This document shows positions 27,674 through 35,072 of a DNA stretch of 56,620 nt, one piece after another. The first letter of the stretch is position 1; every line of letters begins with the position of its first letter. The stretch is taken from the NCBI GenBank assembly GCA_905207235.1, contig CAJLKN010000013.1, positions 1 to 56,620 on the forward strand, given 5' to 3'. The DNA comes from an uncultured Eubacteriales bacterium (GTDB lineage: Bacteria; Bacillota; Clostridia; Christensenellales; Borkfalkiaceae). Both the position numbers and the translations under genes were made by a program. Under the pieces are notes generated by a model, which saw nothing but the letters and a program-made list of their open reading frames with translations, did not search any database and had not been told where the DNA came from.

Positions 27674-29173
27674 ATGGGCAAGAAAACTCTGTATTTCGAT
27701 AACGTATGCGGAATGGAATCTTACGCCGTCGTGCAGGACGGCAAGCTGACGGAATTCAGCTATGAATCCGAAGACCGCAAGAATATAGTCGGCAACATCT
27801 ATAAGGGCAAAGTATGCGACGTTTTAAGCGGCATGCAGGCGGCGTTCGTCAACTGCGGGCTGGAAAGAAACTGTTATCTTTCCGTCGAAGACCTCGTCCC
27901 CGACCGCAACAAATACGAGGGCGAAGACATTGACGCCCCCACTTCCCTCAACCTTAAGCCCGGGGACGAAATACTTGTGCAGGTGGTAAAAGCGCCCGTG
28001 GGCAAAAAGGGTGCAAAGGTTACCACAAACCTCTCTTTCGTGGGCAAATACACAATTTTTCTACCCACAATTCCCTTTATAGGCGTTTCGCGAAAAATTC
28101 ACGACGCGGAGCTTCGAAAAAACCTCGCATTCGGCGCATCGCGCACGCGCAAGGGCTCGGAGGGAATGATAATACGCACGGCTGCGCCTTATGCCAACCG
28201 CAAGGATAAAACCGAGGAGCTTAACTATTTCCGCAAGCTCTACCGTTCTATAAAATCGCACTTTGCTTCCGCCAAGGCGGGAGATCTTCTTTATTCCGAT
28301 TACCCCCTGTATATGCGCGTTCTGCGCGACATGCTGCTGTTCGACGTGGAAAAGATATGCGTGGGAAACAGGCGGCTTGCGGAGCGCGTTCAGGAAGTCA
28401 TAAAACTGACGGGCGCACGCATAAAGAGCTTTGAAGTTCACGACGAAAAGCGCGACATGTACTATGATTTGGGCATAACCGAACAGATAGCCGCGCTCAC
28501 CTCGACGAGAGCCGAGCTGGACAACGGCGCGTACCTTATAATAGAAAAGACCGAAGCCCTGACGGTAATAGACGTCAACACGGGCAGTTTTACGGGCGAA
28601 GACAGCCTTGAACAAACTGTATATTACACCAACATTCTCGCCGCGCGCGAAATTGCAAGGCAGGTAAGGCTGCGCAACATAGGCGGAATAATAGTAGTCG
28701 ATTTTATCGACATGACCGACGAAAAACACCGCGAGGCGATAGTTTCGGAGCTGGAAAACGCGCTCGACGGCGACAAGACGAAGTGCAACGTTCTGCCCAT
28801 GTCCAAATTCGGACTGGTGGAATTTACGAGAAAGCGCACCGGTCCTTCCGTTTCCGCACAGCTCGTCGAGCCTTGCAGACACTGCGGCGGCACGGGAAGA
28901 ACGTGCGTACCCCAGCTGACAATTATGAAGATAAGGGCAAAGCTGCTCGAACTGCTGTTCGAAGGAAACAGCCTTGTATGCATAGACATGAACGCCGAAA
29001 TGGCGCACAAACTGACATCGTGGGAGGAGCTGGTAAACGGCGTAAAGGACATGTATCCTCTGGCTCGCATTTATATTGTGCCCCACCGCACCTACCACGA
29101 AGATCACGCAACATTCCGCGCCGAACGCTCGGCAACTTTTGCCATACCGCAGGATGCGATTTTGCTCTACTGA
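27674..29173 (+). CDS. rng: Ribonuclease E/G family endoribonuclease
   Basis: Rne/Rng-type endoribonuclease for rRNA and mRNA processing. S1 domain near residues 40-120 (GNIYKGKVCDVLSGMQAAFVNCG), catalytic Mg2+-binding Asp residues in TVIDVNTGSFTG and VVDFIDM, and the zinc-link CRHCGGTG. 499 residues and no long C-terminal scaffold, so RNase G-like. Third gene of the radical SAM operon. Usually followed by rplU-rpmA on the same strand; here those genes lie beyond a GNAT gene on the opposite strand. Confidence 0.93.
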   Translation: MGKKTLYFDNVCGMESYAVVQDGKLTEFSYESEDRKNIVGNIYKGKVCDVLSGMQAAFVNCGLERNCYLSVEDLVPDRNKYEGEDIDAPTSLNLKPGDEILVQVVKAPVGKKGAKVTTNLSFVGKYTIFLPTIPFIGVSRKIHDAELRKNLAFGASRTRKGSEGMIIRTAAPYANRKDKTEELNYFRKLYRSIKSHFASAKAGDLLYSDYPLYMRVLRDMLLFDVEKICVGNRRLAERVQEVIKLTGARIKSFEVHDEKRDMYYDLGITEQIAALTSTRAELDNGAYLIIEKTEALTVIDVNTGSFTGEDSLEQTVYYTNILAAREIARQVRLRNIGGIIVVDFIDMTDEKHREAIVSELENALDGDKTKCNVLPMSKFGLVEFTRKRTGPSVSAQLVEPCRHCGGTGRTCVPQLTIMKIRAKLLELLFEGNSLVCIDMNAEMAHKLTSWEELVNGVKDMYPLARIYIVPHRTYHEDHATFRAERSATFAIPQDAILLY

Positions 29174-29187
29174 TAATATTTTATAAT

Positions 29188-29223
29188 AAAAGCGGCGCGC
29201 TCGGAAAGGAGCGCGCCGCTTTT
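29188..29223. terminator. Bidirectional terminator between rng and the GNAT gene
   Basis: 15-bp stem beginning AAAAGCGG and ending CCGCTTTT with a 6-nt loop; works on both strands between convergent genes. Confidence 0.9.
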
Positions 29224-29258
29224 ATTACATATTTACACAACATAAAAATTTATCGACT

Positions 29259-29747
29259 TTATTTTTGGCATCCGCAGGACTTTGAAATGTCCTTGATAAA
29301 AAATGCACAGTCCATCTCGTCGCACCTCTCCTCGCTCTCGGCATATCCGCAGGAAATGAAAAAGCCTTCCGTTCCTTCGGCGGGCAGACAATAGCAATTT
29401 GACGCGCCACTCTCTTTCAGAAGCATTTCGGCGGTCAAAAGCATAAACTTGCCCAGCCCCTTTCCGCGCGATGATGGCGAAACGTACAGTTCGCGCACGT
29501 CTCCCCAGCCCTCTTTTTCGCACCATTCGTTTTCGGCGCGGTCGGTCTGGAATATTACAAAACCCACCGTCTTTTCGTCATCGTCGAGGAGATACACAGA
29601 CAAAAGCCCCGCCTTGCAGTCGGCAATCACATACTCGTCGAGAAGGTGGTCTGTATCCTCGTCGCAGCCGAGTTCGGCATAATAATCGGCAAAAAGAGCG
29701 CAGAATTCCTGCTGTTTTTTATCTGTGAGAGCGTAACACTTTACCAT
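29259..29747 (-). CDS. GNAT-family N-acetyltransferase
   Basis: 162-residue GNAT protein that transfers acetyl from acetyl-CoA to an unknown amine. The CoA pyrophosphate loop is SSRGKGLGKFML (Q/RxxGxG/A type) preceded by the beta-4 strand RELYVSP. C-terminal strand with FISCGYAES. Strong AAGGAG ribosome site. Lies 75 bp after rpmA on the same strand and may be read through from rplU-rpmA. The CGCQ-containing tail is unusual. Confidence 0.8.
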   Translation of the reverse strand: MVKCYALTDKKQQEFCALFADYYAELGCDEDTDHLLDEYVIADCKAGLLSVYLLDDDEKTVGFVIFQTDRAENEWCEKEGWGDVRELYVSPSSRGKGLGKFMLLTAEMLLKESGASNCYCLPAEGTEGFFISCGYAESEERCDEMDCAFFIKDISKSCGCQK

Positions 29748-29822
29748 AACAATACTCCTTAAAAATGACGGGGCGCAAAATAAAAGCGAAAGCCGCGCAA
29801 ATGCAACTTTCGCCCATATTTT

Positions 29823-30101
29823 TTATTCAGCCTTGGGATAAACGGAAACCTGCTTTCCATCCTTTCCTACTCTTTCAAACTTTACAACGCCGTCGGAAAG
29901 AGCGAAGAGCGTATCGTCCTTGCCCATGCCTACGTTGCTGCCTGCCTTGAACTTGGAACCGCGCTGTCTTACAAGAATGTTTCCTGCAAGAACGAACTGT
30001 CCGTCAGCGCGCTTTACGCCGAGGCGCTTGGCGTTACTGTCTCTGCCGTTATCGGTGGAACCGCCGCCCTTCTTGTGGGCGAATAACTTAATAAACAACA
30101 T
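29823..30101 (-). CDS. rpmA: 50S ribosomal protein L27
   Basis: 92-residue L27: AHKKGGGSTDNGRDSNAKRLGVK is unmistakable. A short leader MLFIKLF precedes the mature Ala, as in Firmicutes where the protease Prp removes such an extension before the protein can work at the peptidyl-transferase centre. The leader is shorter than the usual LXLQFFA form. No prp (ysxB) gene lies between rplU and rpmA, where it normally sits. AGGAGG ribosome site. Confidence 0.95.
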   Translation of the reverse strand: MLFIKLFAHKKGGGSTDNGRDSNAKRLGVKRADGQFVLAGNILVRQRGSKFKAGSNVGMGKDDTLFALSDGVVKFERVGKDGKQVSVYPKAE

Positions 30102-30120
30102 TCAACCTGTCCTCCTTTGA

Positions 30121-30576
30121 TTATTCGGCCTTTGCCGTCTCCTTAGCGGGAGCTTTCTTTGCACGGGTCGTTGCGGGTTTCTTTTCGCCTGCAGCTGCCG
30201 TCTTCTTTGCTGCGGAAGCTGCCGTCTTCTTTGCGGGAGCTTTCTTTTCAGCGGGCTTTTCTTCAACAACTTCGCCGCCTATGGAAGTAATCTTAACGGT
30301 TGTGAAAGGCTGTCTGTGTCCCTGCTTTTTCCTTTCGTTTTTCTTAGCCTTGTACTTGAACACGATAATCTTCTTGTCCTTTCCCTGGCTGACAACTTGT
30401 GCGCAAACCTTCATGTCTGCGACTTCTGCGCCTACCTTAATGCTGCCTTCGTCCGCACACATAAGCACGGGGAAGTTAACTGCGGCGCCTACCTGCGCGT
30501 TGAGCTTTTCGAGCTTTACAACGTCGCCCACGGAAACGCGATACTGCTTGCTTCCGTTTTCAAAAATAGCGTACAT
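30121..30576 (-). CDS. rplU: 50S ribosomal protein L21 with Lys/Ala-rich tail
   Basis: Residues 1-103 are ordinary L21 (MYAIFENGSKQYRVSVGDVV to RQPFTTVKITSIGG). They are followed by about 48 residues rich in Lys, Ala and Glu (repeats of the form KKTAA and KKAPAK), which resemble histone-H1-like tails. The start at 30576 follows GAGGAGG. The tail is in frame and ends just before rpmA, so it is not a frameshift artefact. First gene of rplU-rpmA. Confidence 0.93.
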   Translation of the reverse strand: MYAIFENGSKQYRVSVGDVVKLEKLNAQVGAAVNFPVLMCADEGSIKVGAEVADMKVCAQVVSQGKDKKIIVFKYKAKKNERKKQGHRQPFTTVKITSIGGEVVEEKPAEKKAPAKKTAASAAKKTAAAGEKKPATTRAKKAPAKETAKAE

Positions 30577-30678
30577 AAAATGTCCTCCTCTGACCAGTCT
30601 CGTCGGATACTTATGCCAATGGCATGGGCGGCATTGAAAAAAAATTTTGCTCTTTTGTGCCCGTTCCGAACGGCTCGA
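30577..30678 (-). ncRNA. Candidate L21 leader RNA
   Basis: The rplU 5' untranslated region of about 100 nt from the predicted promoter. It holds two possible hairpins (CCGTTCGGAACGG and ATGCCATTGGCAT) and a GAGACTGGTCA stretch just before the ribosome site. Firmicutes are known to carry an autoregulatory L21 leader here; identity is inferred from position and these elements. Confidence 0.45.
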
Positions 30679-30684
30679 CAATTA

Positions 30685-30713
30685 ATTTAACACATTGCAA
30701 AGCAAAAAGTCAA
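30685..30713 (-). promoter_or_regulatory. Predicted rplU-rpmA promoter
   Basis: Minus-strand TTGACT (30708-30713), 17 bp, TTAAAT (30685-30690). Confidence 0.7.
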
Positions 30714-30791
30714 GCATTTTATGCGCATAACGCATATTTTCCGCGCAGTTACAGACAATGATTGTAAAAATATTTTTATAAGGAGATATTT

Positions 30792-31232
30792 ATGGAAAAC
30801 GCAAAGAGCAACGAAGAAATTCTTGCGGAAATTTACCGCAACGCCCAGCTTGCCCTTACGTCCATCGCGGACATTCTGCCCGAAATAGACGACGAGGACA
30901 TTAAAAACGAAATTAAGCGTCAGCACGAAGAGTATGAAAAAATCTGTGCCGAAGCCGCGCGCATAGCCAAGCTGAGCGGCGCGGAAGTTAAAGAGCCCTC
31001 GCCCATAAAAAAGGCGATGATGTGGTCGGCAATAAAGATGAACGCCGCCAACGACAACTCGCGCTCCAACATAGCGCAGATGATGATACGCGGAACGGTA
31101 AACGGCATAACTTCCCTTAAAACCTCCATGACCGAGGGCGAAAACGTTATGACCGAGGACGTAAAAAATCTTTTGCAGCAGCTCATAACTTTGGAAGAAA
31201 GCTGCGAAAGCGCGCTCAAACAGTACCTTTAA
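30792..31232 (+). CDS. Uncharacterised small all-helical protein
   Basis: 146 residues, strongly helical and charged, no membrane segment or signal peptide. The pattern of four amphipathic helices (about residues 5-30, 33-62, 72-100, 110-145) suggests a four-helix bundle reminiscent of ferritin-like or DUF2383-like proteins, but the metal-binding EXXH motif is missing. Has a good AAGGAG ribosome site and ends at a strong terminator, so it is a real gene. Single-gene unit, divergent from rplU. Function unknown. Confidence 0.72.
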   Translation: MENAKSNEEILAEIYRNAQLALTSIADILPEIDDEDIKNEIKRQHEEYEKICAEAARIAKLSGAEVKEPSPIKKAMMWSAIKMNAANDNSRSNIAQMMIRGTVNGITSLKTSMTEGENVMTEDVKNLLQQLITLEESCESALKQYL

Positions 31233-31304
31233 AATCCCGCGCGCACGGCATATTTGCAACGCATGAATGCAAGGTTTTGCGCGCGTTTAAGTATAAAAGT
31301 TTAA

Positions 31305-31344
31305 AAAGCGCCGCGGCGGTAAAATTTTTCCGCCGCGGCGCTTT
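31305..31344. terminator. Bidirectional terminator
   Basis: 15-bp perfect stem AAAGCGCCGCGGCGG with its complement and a 10-nt loop between the convergent helical-protein and AraC genes. Confidence 0.85.
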
Positions 31345-31355
31345 AATTACAGGCA

Positions 31356-32090
31356 TTACTTATTCTTTGCGGCGTATTCGGTTGGGGATATGCCGTAATA
31401 TTTTTTGAAAACGCGAGAAAAGTACAAAGGCTCGGCAAAGCCGCACATTTCGGCTATCTGCGAAATGGTATAGCGCGAATATCTGTTTGTTACGCCCGAA
31501 AGCATTATGTCTTTGGCGCGGGACATGCGCGCAGACGTGAGATATTCGAGGGGCGTGAGCCCCACTTCCTTTTTGAACAGCTTGCGCACATAGTCGTAGT
31601 TCAAAGGCAGCGAAGATATGCTGTATTCGAGCGAGAACGTCGGGTCGGAAAGATTTTTATCCACTTCGGCAAGCAATGTTCTGACGACGGGCGAAAAATC
31701 GTTGCCGCCGCAATATGCCGTTATCAACGCGTTCAGAAGTCTGCCAAGTCCGTCTAAAACTGCCGCTTTGCCTTTGGTCTCCGCCGAGAAATAATCGCTT
31801 GCGCGCTTTAAAACCCATGATATTTCTTCCGCGCCGCTTCCCGAAATAACGCATATTTCTTTAAGCGGCATGACAGCGTTTTCCATTAACACGGTCAAGC
31901 CCGTTACAGACGGATTGCAATGCTTTACGAGCCTGGGGATGACAAGTATATCCCCCCTTTTATACTCGATGAGCATCTTGCCGCAATTTATGCCGCCGTC
32001 CCTGTCGGCAATCGCCACCTCGAAGCCCTTATGCGTGTGTTCCCGCAGCGCGCCCTCCGCCGCCAAACCTACGTAAACTATATCATTCAT
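31356..32090 (-). CDS. AraC-family transcriptional regulator
   Basis: N-terminal cupin-like sensing domain (REHTHKGFEVAIADRDGG, near residues 18-60) and a C-terminal double helix-turn-helix domain with PLEYLTSARMSRAKDIML and the second motif ISQIAEMCGFAEPLYFSRVFKKYYGISPTEY. Ligand is probably a small metabolite such as a sugar; none is adjacent to hint which. The ATG at 32090 has no ribosome site and lies only 6 nt past a perfect -10 element, so the mRNA is predicted leaderless; the longer reading frame would start inside the promoter. Confidence 0.88.
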   Translation of the reverse strand: MNDIVYVGLAAEGALREHTHKGFEVAIADRDGGINCGKMLIEYKRGDILVIPRLVKHCNPSVTGLTVLMENAVMPLKEICVISGSGAEEISWVLKRASDYFSAETKGKAAVLDGLGRLLNALITAYCGGNDFSPVVRTLLAEVDKNLSDPTFSLEYSISSLPLNYDYVRKLFKKEVGLTPLEYLTSARMSRAKDIMLSGVTNRYSRYTISQIAEMCGFAEPLYFSRVFKKYYGISPTEYAAKNK

Positions 32091-32096
32091 GACCGT

Positions 32097-32125
32097 ATTA
32101 TACCACAAGAGCTCCGTTTTGTCTA
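32097..32125 (-). promoter_or_regulatory. Promoter of the AraC gene, leaderless type
   Basis: Minus-strand TAGACA (32120-32125), 17 bp, TATAAT (32097-32102). Only 6 nt separate the -10 hexamer from ATG, so transcription should start at or within a base of the A of the start codon. Confidence 0.75.
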
Positions 32126-32136
32126 TATCAAAGCAT

Positions 32137-32168
32137 AAAAAAGCGGCGCAAAACTGAGCCGCTTTTTT
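32137..32168 (-). terminator. Terminator of the superoxide reductase gene
   Basis: 11-bp stem AAAAAAGCGGC/GCCGCTTTTTT with T-runs on both strands, 25 bp past the stop codon. Confidence 0.9.
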
Positions 32169-32192
32169 ACTTTTATTAAATATACAATTAAA

Positions 32193-32570
32193 TTAAAGCG
32201 TTGTTTTCCAAAGACCGTGCAGGTTGCAGTATGCATACGCCGCGACGACCTTTTCACCGCCGACGGCGAAAGTTGCCTCGGGCTTTTCGTTCGGTCTGAG
32301 TTCCTTGCGCTGTATGCCGTTTTCAGTTTCAAGGCAGACCCACTCTATAAAATGTTCTTCGGCCATGGGATGAGCCACGCTTCCCACGCTGACGCGCGCT
32401 ACGCCGTCGCTCACCGTAACTACGGGAAGATGTTTTTCGCCCGAAGCCTCTACCGTGTTGGGCACAAGCTCTTCCATTTTCTGTCCGCAACATACCATTG
32501 CAACGCCGCTTTCCTTGACCATTTCAACGAGATTGCCGCAACGACGGCAGATGTAAAACTTGGTTTTCAT
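32193..32570 (-). CDS. dfx: Desulfoferrodoxin (superoxide reductase)
   Basis: 125-residue two-iron superoxide reductase, which reduces superoxide to peroxide without making oxygen. The N-terminal desulforedoxin domain has the Fe(Cys)4 site (CRRC and the CC pair at 27-28); the catalytic domain has the four His and one Cys: His47 (KHLPVV), His67 (AHPM), His73 (EHFIEW) and CNLHGLW near the C-terminus. Monocistronic, GGAGTTG ribosome site. Electron donor is probably rubredoxin, not seen here. Confidence 0.95.
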   Translation of the reverse strand: MKTKFYICRRCGNLVEMVKESGVAMVCCGQKMEELVPNTVEASGEKHLPVVTVSDGVARVSVGSVAHPMAEEHFIEWVCLETENGIQRKELRPNEKPEATFAVGGEKVVAAYAYCNLHGLWKTTL

Positions 32571-32652
32571 ATAGCAACTCCTTTTTATTGTTTATTATAA
32601 TGATATACGCCTCTCCGAAATATTTAAAAAGATATTCGGCGGCGCCAAAAAT

Positions 32653-34344
32653 TTACTTTATGCCGCAATCGGTGGAGCAACGTTCATCCGCCTCGCCTCG
32701 GCGCACGGCGCTATAAAAACGATATCCGCCGGCAAAATTATAACATTCGAAGCCGTTCTGCGCAAGTATGCGGCAGGCGATGTAACTGCGAAGCCCCGTC
32801 TGGCACATAACATATACGCGCTTTTTGCTATCCAGCTCGCCTAGGCGGTCGCGCAATTCATCCACGGGAATGTTTGTGTCGAAACCTTCTGCGTGCCCGT
32901 GCAAATATTCCTCCTCGGTGCGCGTATCCAACAAAATTACGCTTCCGTCGCGCGGAAGATTTTTGATATCTTCATAAAAAAACTGCTTCAATACGCCCTC
33001 TGTTACGTTCTGCGCGACAAAACCTATCATATTGACGGGGTCCTTCGCGGAGGCATATGGCGGGGCGTACGCGAGATCGAGCTCGGCGAGTGCGGTTATT
33101 TTCATTCCCGCCTGCATTACAACAGATATGACATCGAGGCGTTTATCCACGCCGTCGAAGCCGACTATCTGCGCGCCTATTATCCTTTGAGTATGCTTTT
33201 CGAAGAGCGCTTTTATCGTCATGGTTCTTCCGCCGGGATAATATGAGGCATGCGAAGCGGGCGAAACTATCACCTTATCGTACGATATGCCCTCCGCCTT
33301 GGCAGCCCCCTCGTTGAGCCCGACGAAAGCCGCAGTCATATCGAATATCTTTATGACGGACGATGCGGGCGAACCGACGTATGTGCGGTCCTTGCCCGCG
33401 ATATTGTCGGCGGCTATGCGCCCCTGTTTGTTGGCGGGTCCCGCCAGAGCGATGACAGATTTTTTGCCCGTAGCAATATTTGTTATCGCCACGGCGTCGC
33501 CGACGGCGTAAATATCGGGGTCGGAAGTCTGCATGCGCTCGTTGACGACTATACTGCCCTTTACGCCCAGCTCCAGTCCCGCAGACTTTGCGAGCGAAGT
33601 TTCGGGCAGGACGCCTATCGCCAGAATTACCAGATCGGCAAAGATCGGCTGTCTTCCCTTTATAAGAACGCGTATGCCTGCGCCCTCTTCGCAAAAGCCC
33701 TCCACATCAGCTCCGAGCAGAAGCGAAACGCCCTTCCCCCTTATATGTGCGTGCAGAAAGGACGCCATATCGCCGTCTATTGGCGGGAGAATGTGGTCGC
33801 CGCGCTGAATGAGGCTGACTTTCAGTCCCGCCTCCGTGAGGTTTTCCGCCGCTTCGACGCCTATAAATCCGCCCCCTATCACTATTGCAGATTTAACGCC
33901 CTTGCGCACCGCTTCCTCGCGTATGCGAAGGGTATCTTCAACCGTTCGCAGAGTGTGAATTTTTTTGCTGTCTGCCCCCGGAAGAGCGGGAATGACGGGG
34001 TGAGCCCCTGGCGAAAGAATGAGTTTGTCGTAACTTTCCTCGTACTCATTGCCCGACACGAGCTCGCGCACTCGCACCGACTTTTTTACGCGGTCTATAA
34101 AGATAACTTCCTGCTTTACGCGCACGTCGATATTGAAACGCTCTTTAAAACTCTGCGGCGTCTGAAGCGTAAGGTCGCCCCTGTCTTTTATCACGCCGCC
34201 TATGTAGTACGGCAGACCGCAGTTTGCATACGAGACGTATCCCGAGCGTTCGAATATTATTATTTCCGCTTTTTCATCCAGCCTGCGCAGTCGAGCCGCG
34301 GCGCTCGCGCCGCCCGCCACTCCGCCAACGATTAAAACTTTCAA
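32653..34344 (-). CDS. CoA-disulfide reductase-like flavoprotein with rhodanese domain
   Basis: FAD/NAD(P)H-dependent reductase of the CoADR-rhodanese type. FAD motif GGVAGGASAAARLRR at the N-terminus, redox-active Cys42 in SYANCGLPYYIGG, NAD-binding GGGFIGVEAAENL, second FAD motif VYAVGDAVAI-like (IYAVGDA), dimerisation domain, and a C-terminal rhodanese domain (about residues 465-545) with active Cys514 in VMCQTGLRS. Such enzymes reduce CoA disulfide, CoA persulfide or polysulfide. Starts with TTG directly after the TAG of the rhodanese gene, with GGTGG upstream. Third gene of the Trx operon. Confidence 0.9.
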   Translation of the reverse strand: MKVLIVGGVAGGASAAARLRRLDEKAEIIIFERSGYVSYANCGLPYYIGGVIKDRGDLTLQTPQSFKERFNIDVRVKQEVIFIDRVKKSVRVRELVSGNEYEESYDKLILSPGAHPVIPALPGADSKKIHTLRTVEDTLRIREEAVRKGVKSAIVIGGGFIGVEAAENLTEAGLKVSLIQRGDHILPPIDGDMASFLHAHIRGKGVSLLLGADVEGFCEEGAGIRVLIKGRQPIFADLVILAIGVLPETSLAKSAGLELGVKGSIVVNERMQTSDPDIYAVGDAVAITNIATGKKSVIALAGPANKQGRIAADNIAGKDRTYVGSPASSVIKIFDMTAAFVGLNEGAAKAEGISYDKVIVSPASHASYYPGGRTMTIKALFEKHTQRIIGAQIVGFDGVDKRLDVISVVMQAGMKITALAELDLAYAPPYASAKDPVNMIGFVAQNVTEGVLKQFFYEDIKNLPRDGSVILLDTRTEEEYLHGHAEGFDTNIPVDELRDRLGELDSKKRVYVMCQTGLRSYIACRILAQNGFECYNFAGGYRFYSAVRRGEADERCSTDCGIK

Positions 34345-34665
34345 CTATTTCACCACCTTGCCATGATACGAAATTATTCCGCCTATGTTCTTCACGGAGG
34401 CATAGCCGCAGCCCTTTAAATATGCTGCGGCGCGACCGCTCCTCGCCCCGCTGTGGCAATACACAAAAACGGGAGTATTTTTATCGGGTATCTTGCGGGC
34501 TGCGTCTTCGATTTCATCCAAAGGTATGTTTATGCTGCCCTCAATATGCCCTTGGGCATACTCGGCGCGCGTCCTCACATCCAAGAGGACGGCGCCGTTT
34601 GTTGCGTTAAATTGTCTGACGCCGCCATCGACGTCGAAAGTTTTAAAAAGTCCCGAAAAAATCAT
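34345..34665 (-). CDS. Single-domain rhodanese-like protein
   Basis: 106-residue rhodanese domain. Visible: LLDVRTRAEYAQGHIEGSINIPL (fold signature) and the active-site loop VYCHSGARSGRAA with catalytic Cys. Lacks a signal peptide, so cytoplasmic. Probably passes sulfane sulfur between thioredoxin, CoA-persulfide and other carriers. Overlaps thioredoxin by 4 bp and abuts the CoADR-like gene, so the three proteins are translated as a unit. Confidence 0.93.
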   Translation of the reverse strand: MIFSGLFKTFDVDGGVRQFNATNGAVLLDVRTRAEYAQGHIEGSINIPLDEIEDAARKIPDKNTPVFVYCHSGARSGRAAAYLKGCGYASVKNIGGIISYHGKVVK

Positions 34666-34982
34666 TTCTGCAATCCGAGCAGAGCCTCTATCTGAGGCTT
34701 TGCCTTGTATCCTACCGAAGTATTAACCACTTTGCCGTCCTTTATTACGACCACCGTGGGTATGCTCGCAACGCGGAAAGCCGAAGCGAGCTCGACTTCC
34801 TCATCGACGTTTACCTTGCCGACTTTGGCTACGCCTTCGTACTCCTTAGCCACCTCCGCAATGACGGGCGAGAGCATGCGGCAGGGACCGCACCAGGGAG
34901 CCCAGAAGTCTAAAAGCACGGGAAGTTCGGACTTGAGTACCTGCTGTTCAAAGTTTTCTTTTGTTATTTTAAGTTCAGACAT
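34662..34982 (-). CDS. trxA: Thioredoxin
   Basis: 106-residue classical thioredoxin with WCGPC (Cys31, Cys34), the conserved Asp and cis-Pro (SIPTVVV). First gene of a three-gene operon with rhodanese and the CoADR-like reductase. Thioredoxin would resolve persulfides or disulfides made by these partners. No thioredoxin reductase lies nearby. GGAGATAAC ribosome site. Confidence 0.95.
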   Translation of the reverse strand: MSELKITKENFEQQVLKSELPVLLDFWAPWCGPCRMLSPVIAEVAKEYEGVAKVGKVNVDEEVELASAFRVASIPTVVVIKDGKVVNTSVGYKAKPQIEALLGLQK

Positions 34983-35015
34983 TTTTGTTATCTCCTTTTT
35001 GTTTTTTACAATGCC

Positions 35016-35057
35016 ATTATAGCAAAGAAAGATAAGGCTATCTGTAACTTAATCACA
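35016..35057 (-). promoter_or_regulatory. trx-rhodanese-CoADR promoter with class-II activator site
   Basis: Minus-strand TATAAT (35016-35021) with no good -35 element, and the imperfect palindrome TGTGATTAAGTTACA (35043-35057). Its centre (35050) is about 41 bp upstream of the expected start (about 35009), the class-II position for a Crp/Fnr activator. The Crp/Fnr gene ends 16 bp upstream of the site. Confidence 0.6.
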
Positions 35058-35072
35058 CAACTCAAAAAAATT

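Noticed and set aside
28061..29107. 348-codon open frame antisense to rng
   Set aside because: Shadow of the RNase gene; no family pattern, and codon usage is unlike neighbouring genes.
33250..34335. 361-codon open frame antisense to the CoADR-like gene
   Set aside because: Lies wholly inside a strong flavoprotein gene with all catalytic motifs.
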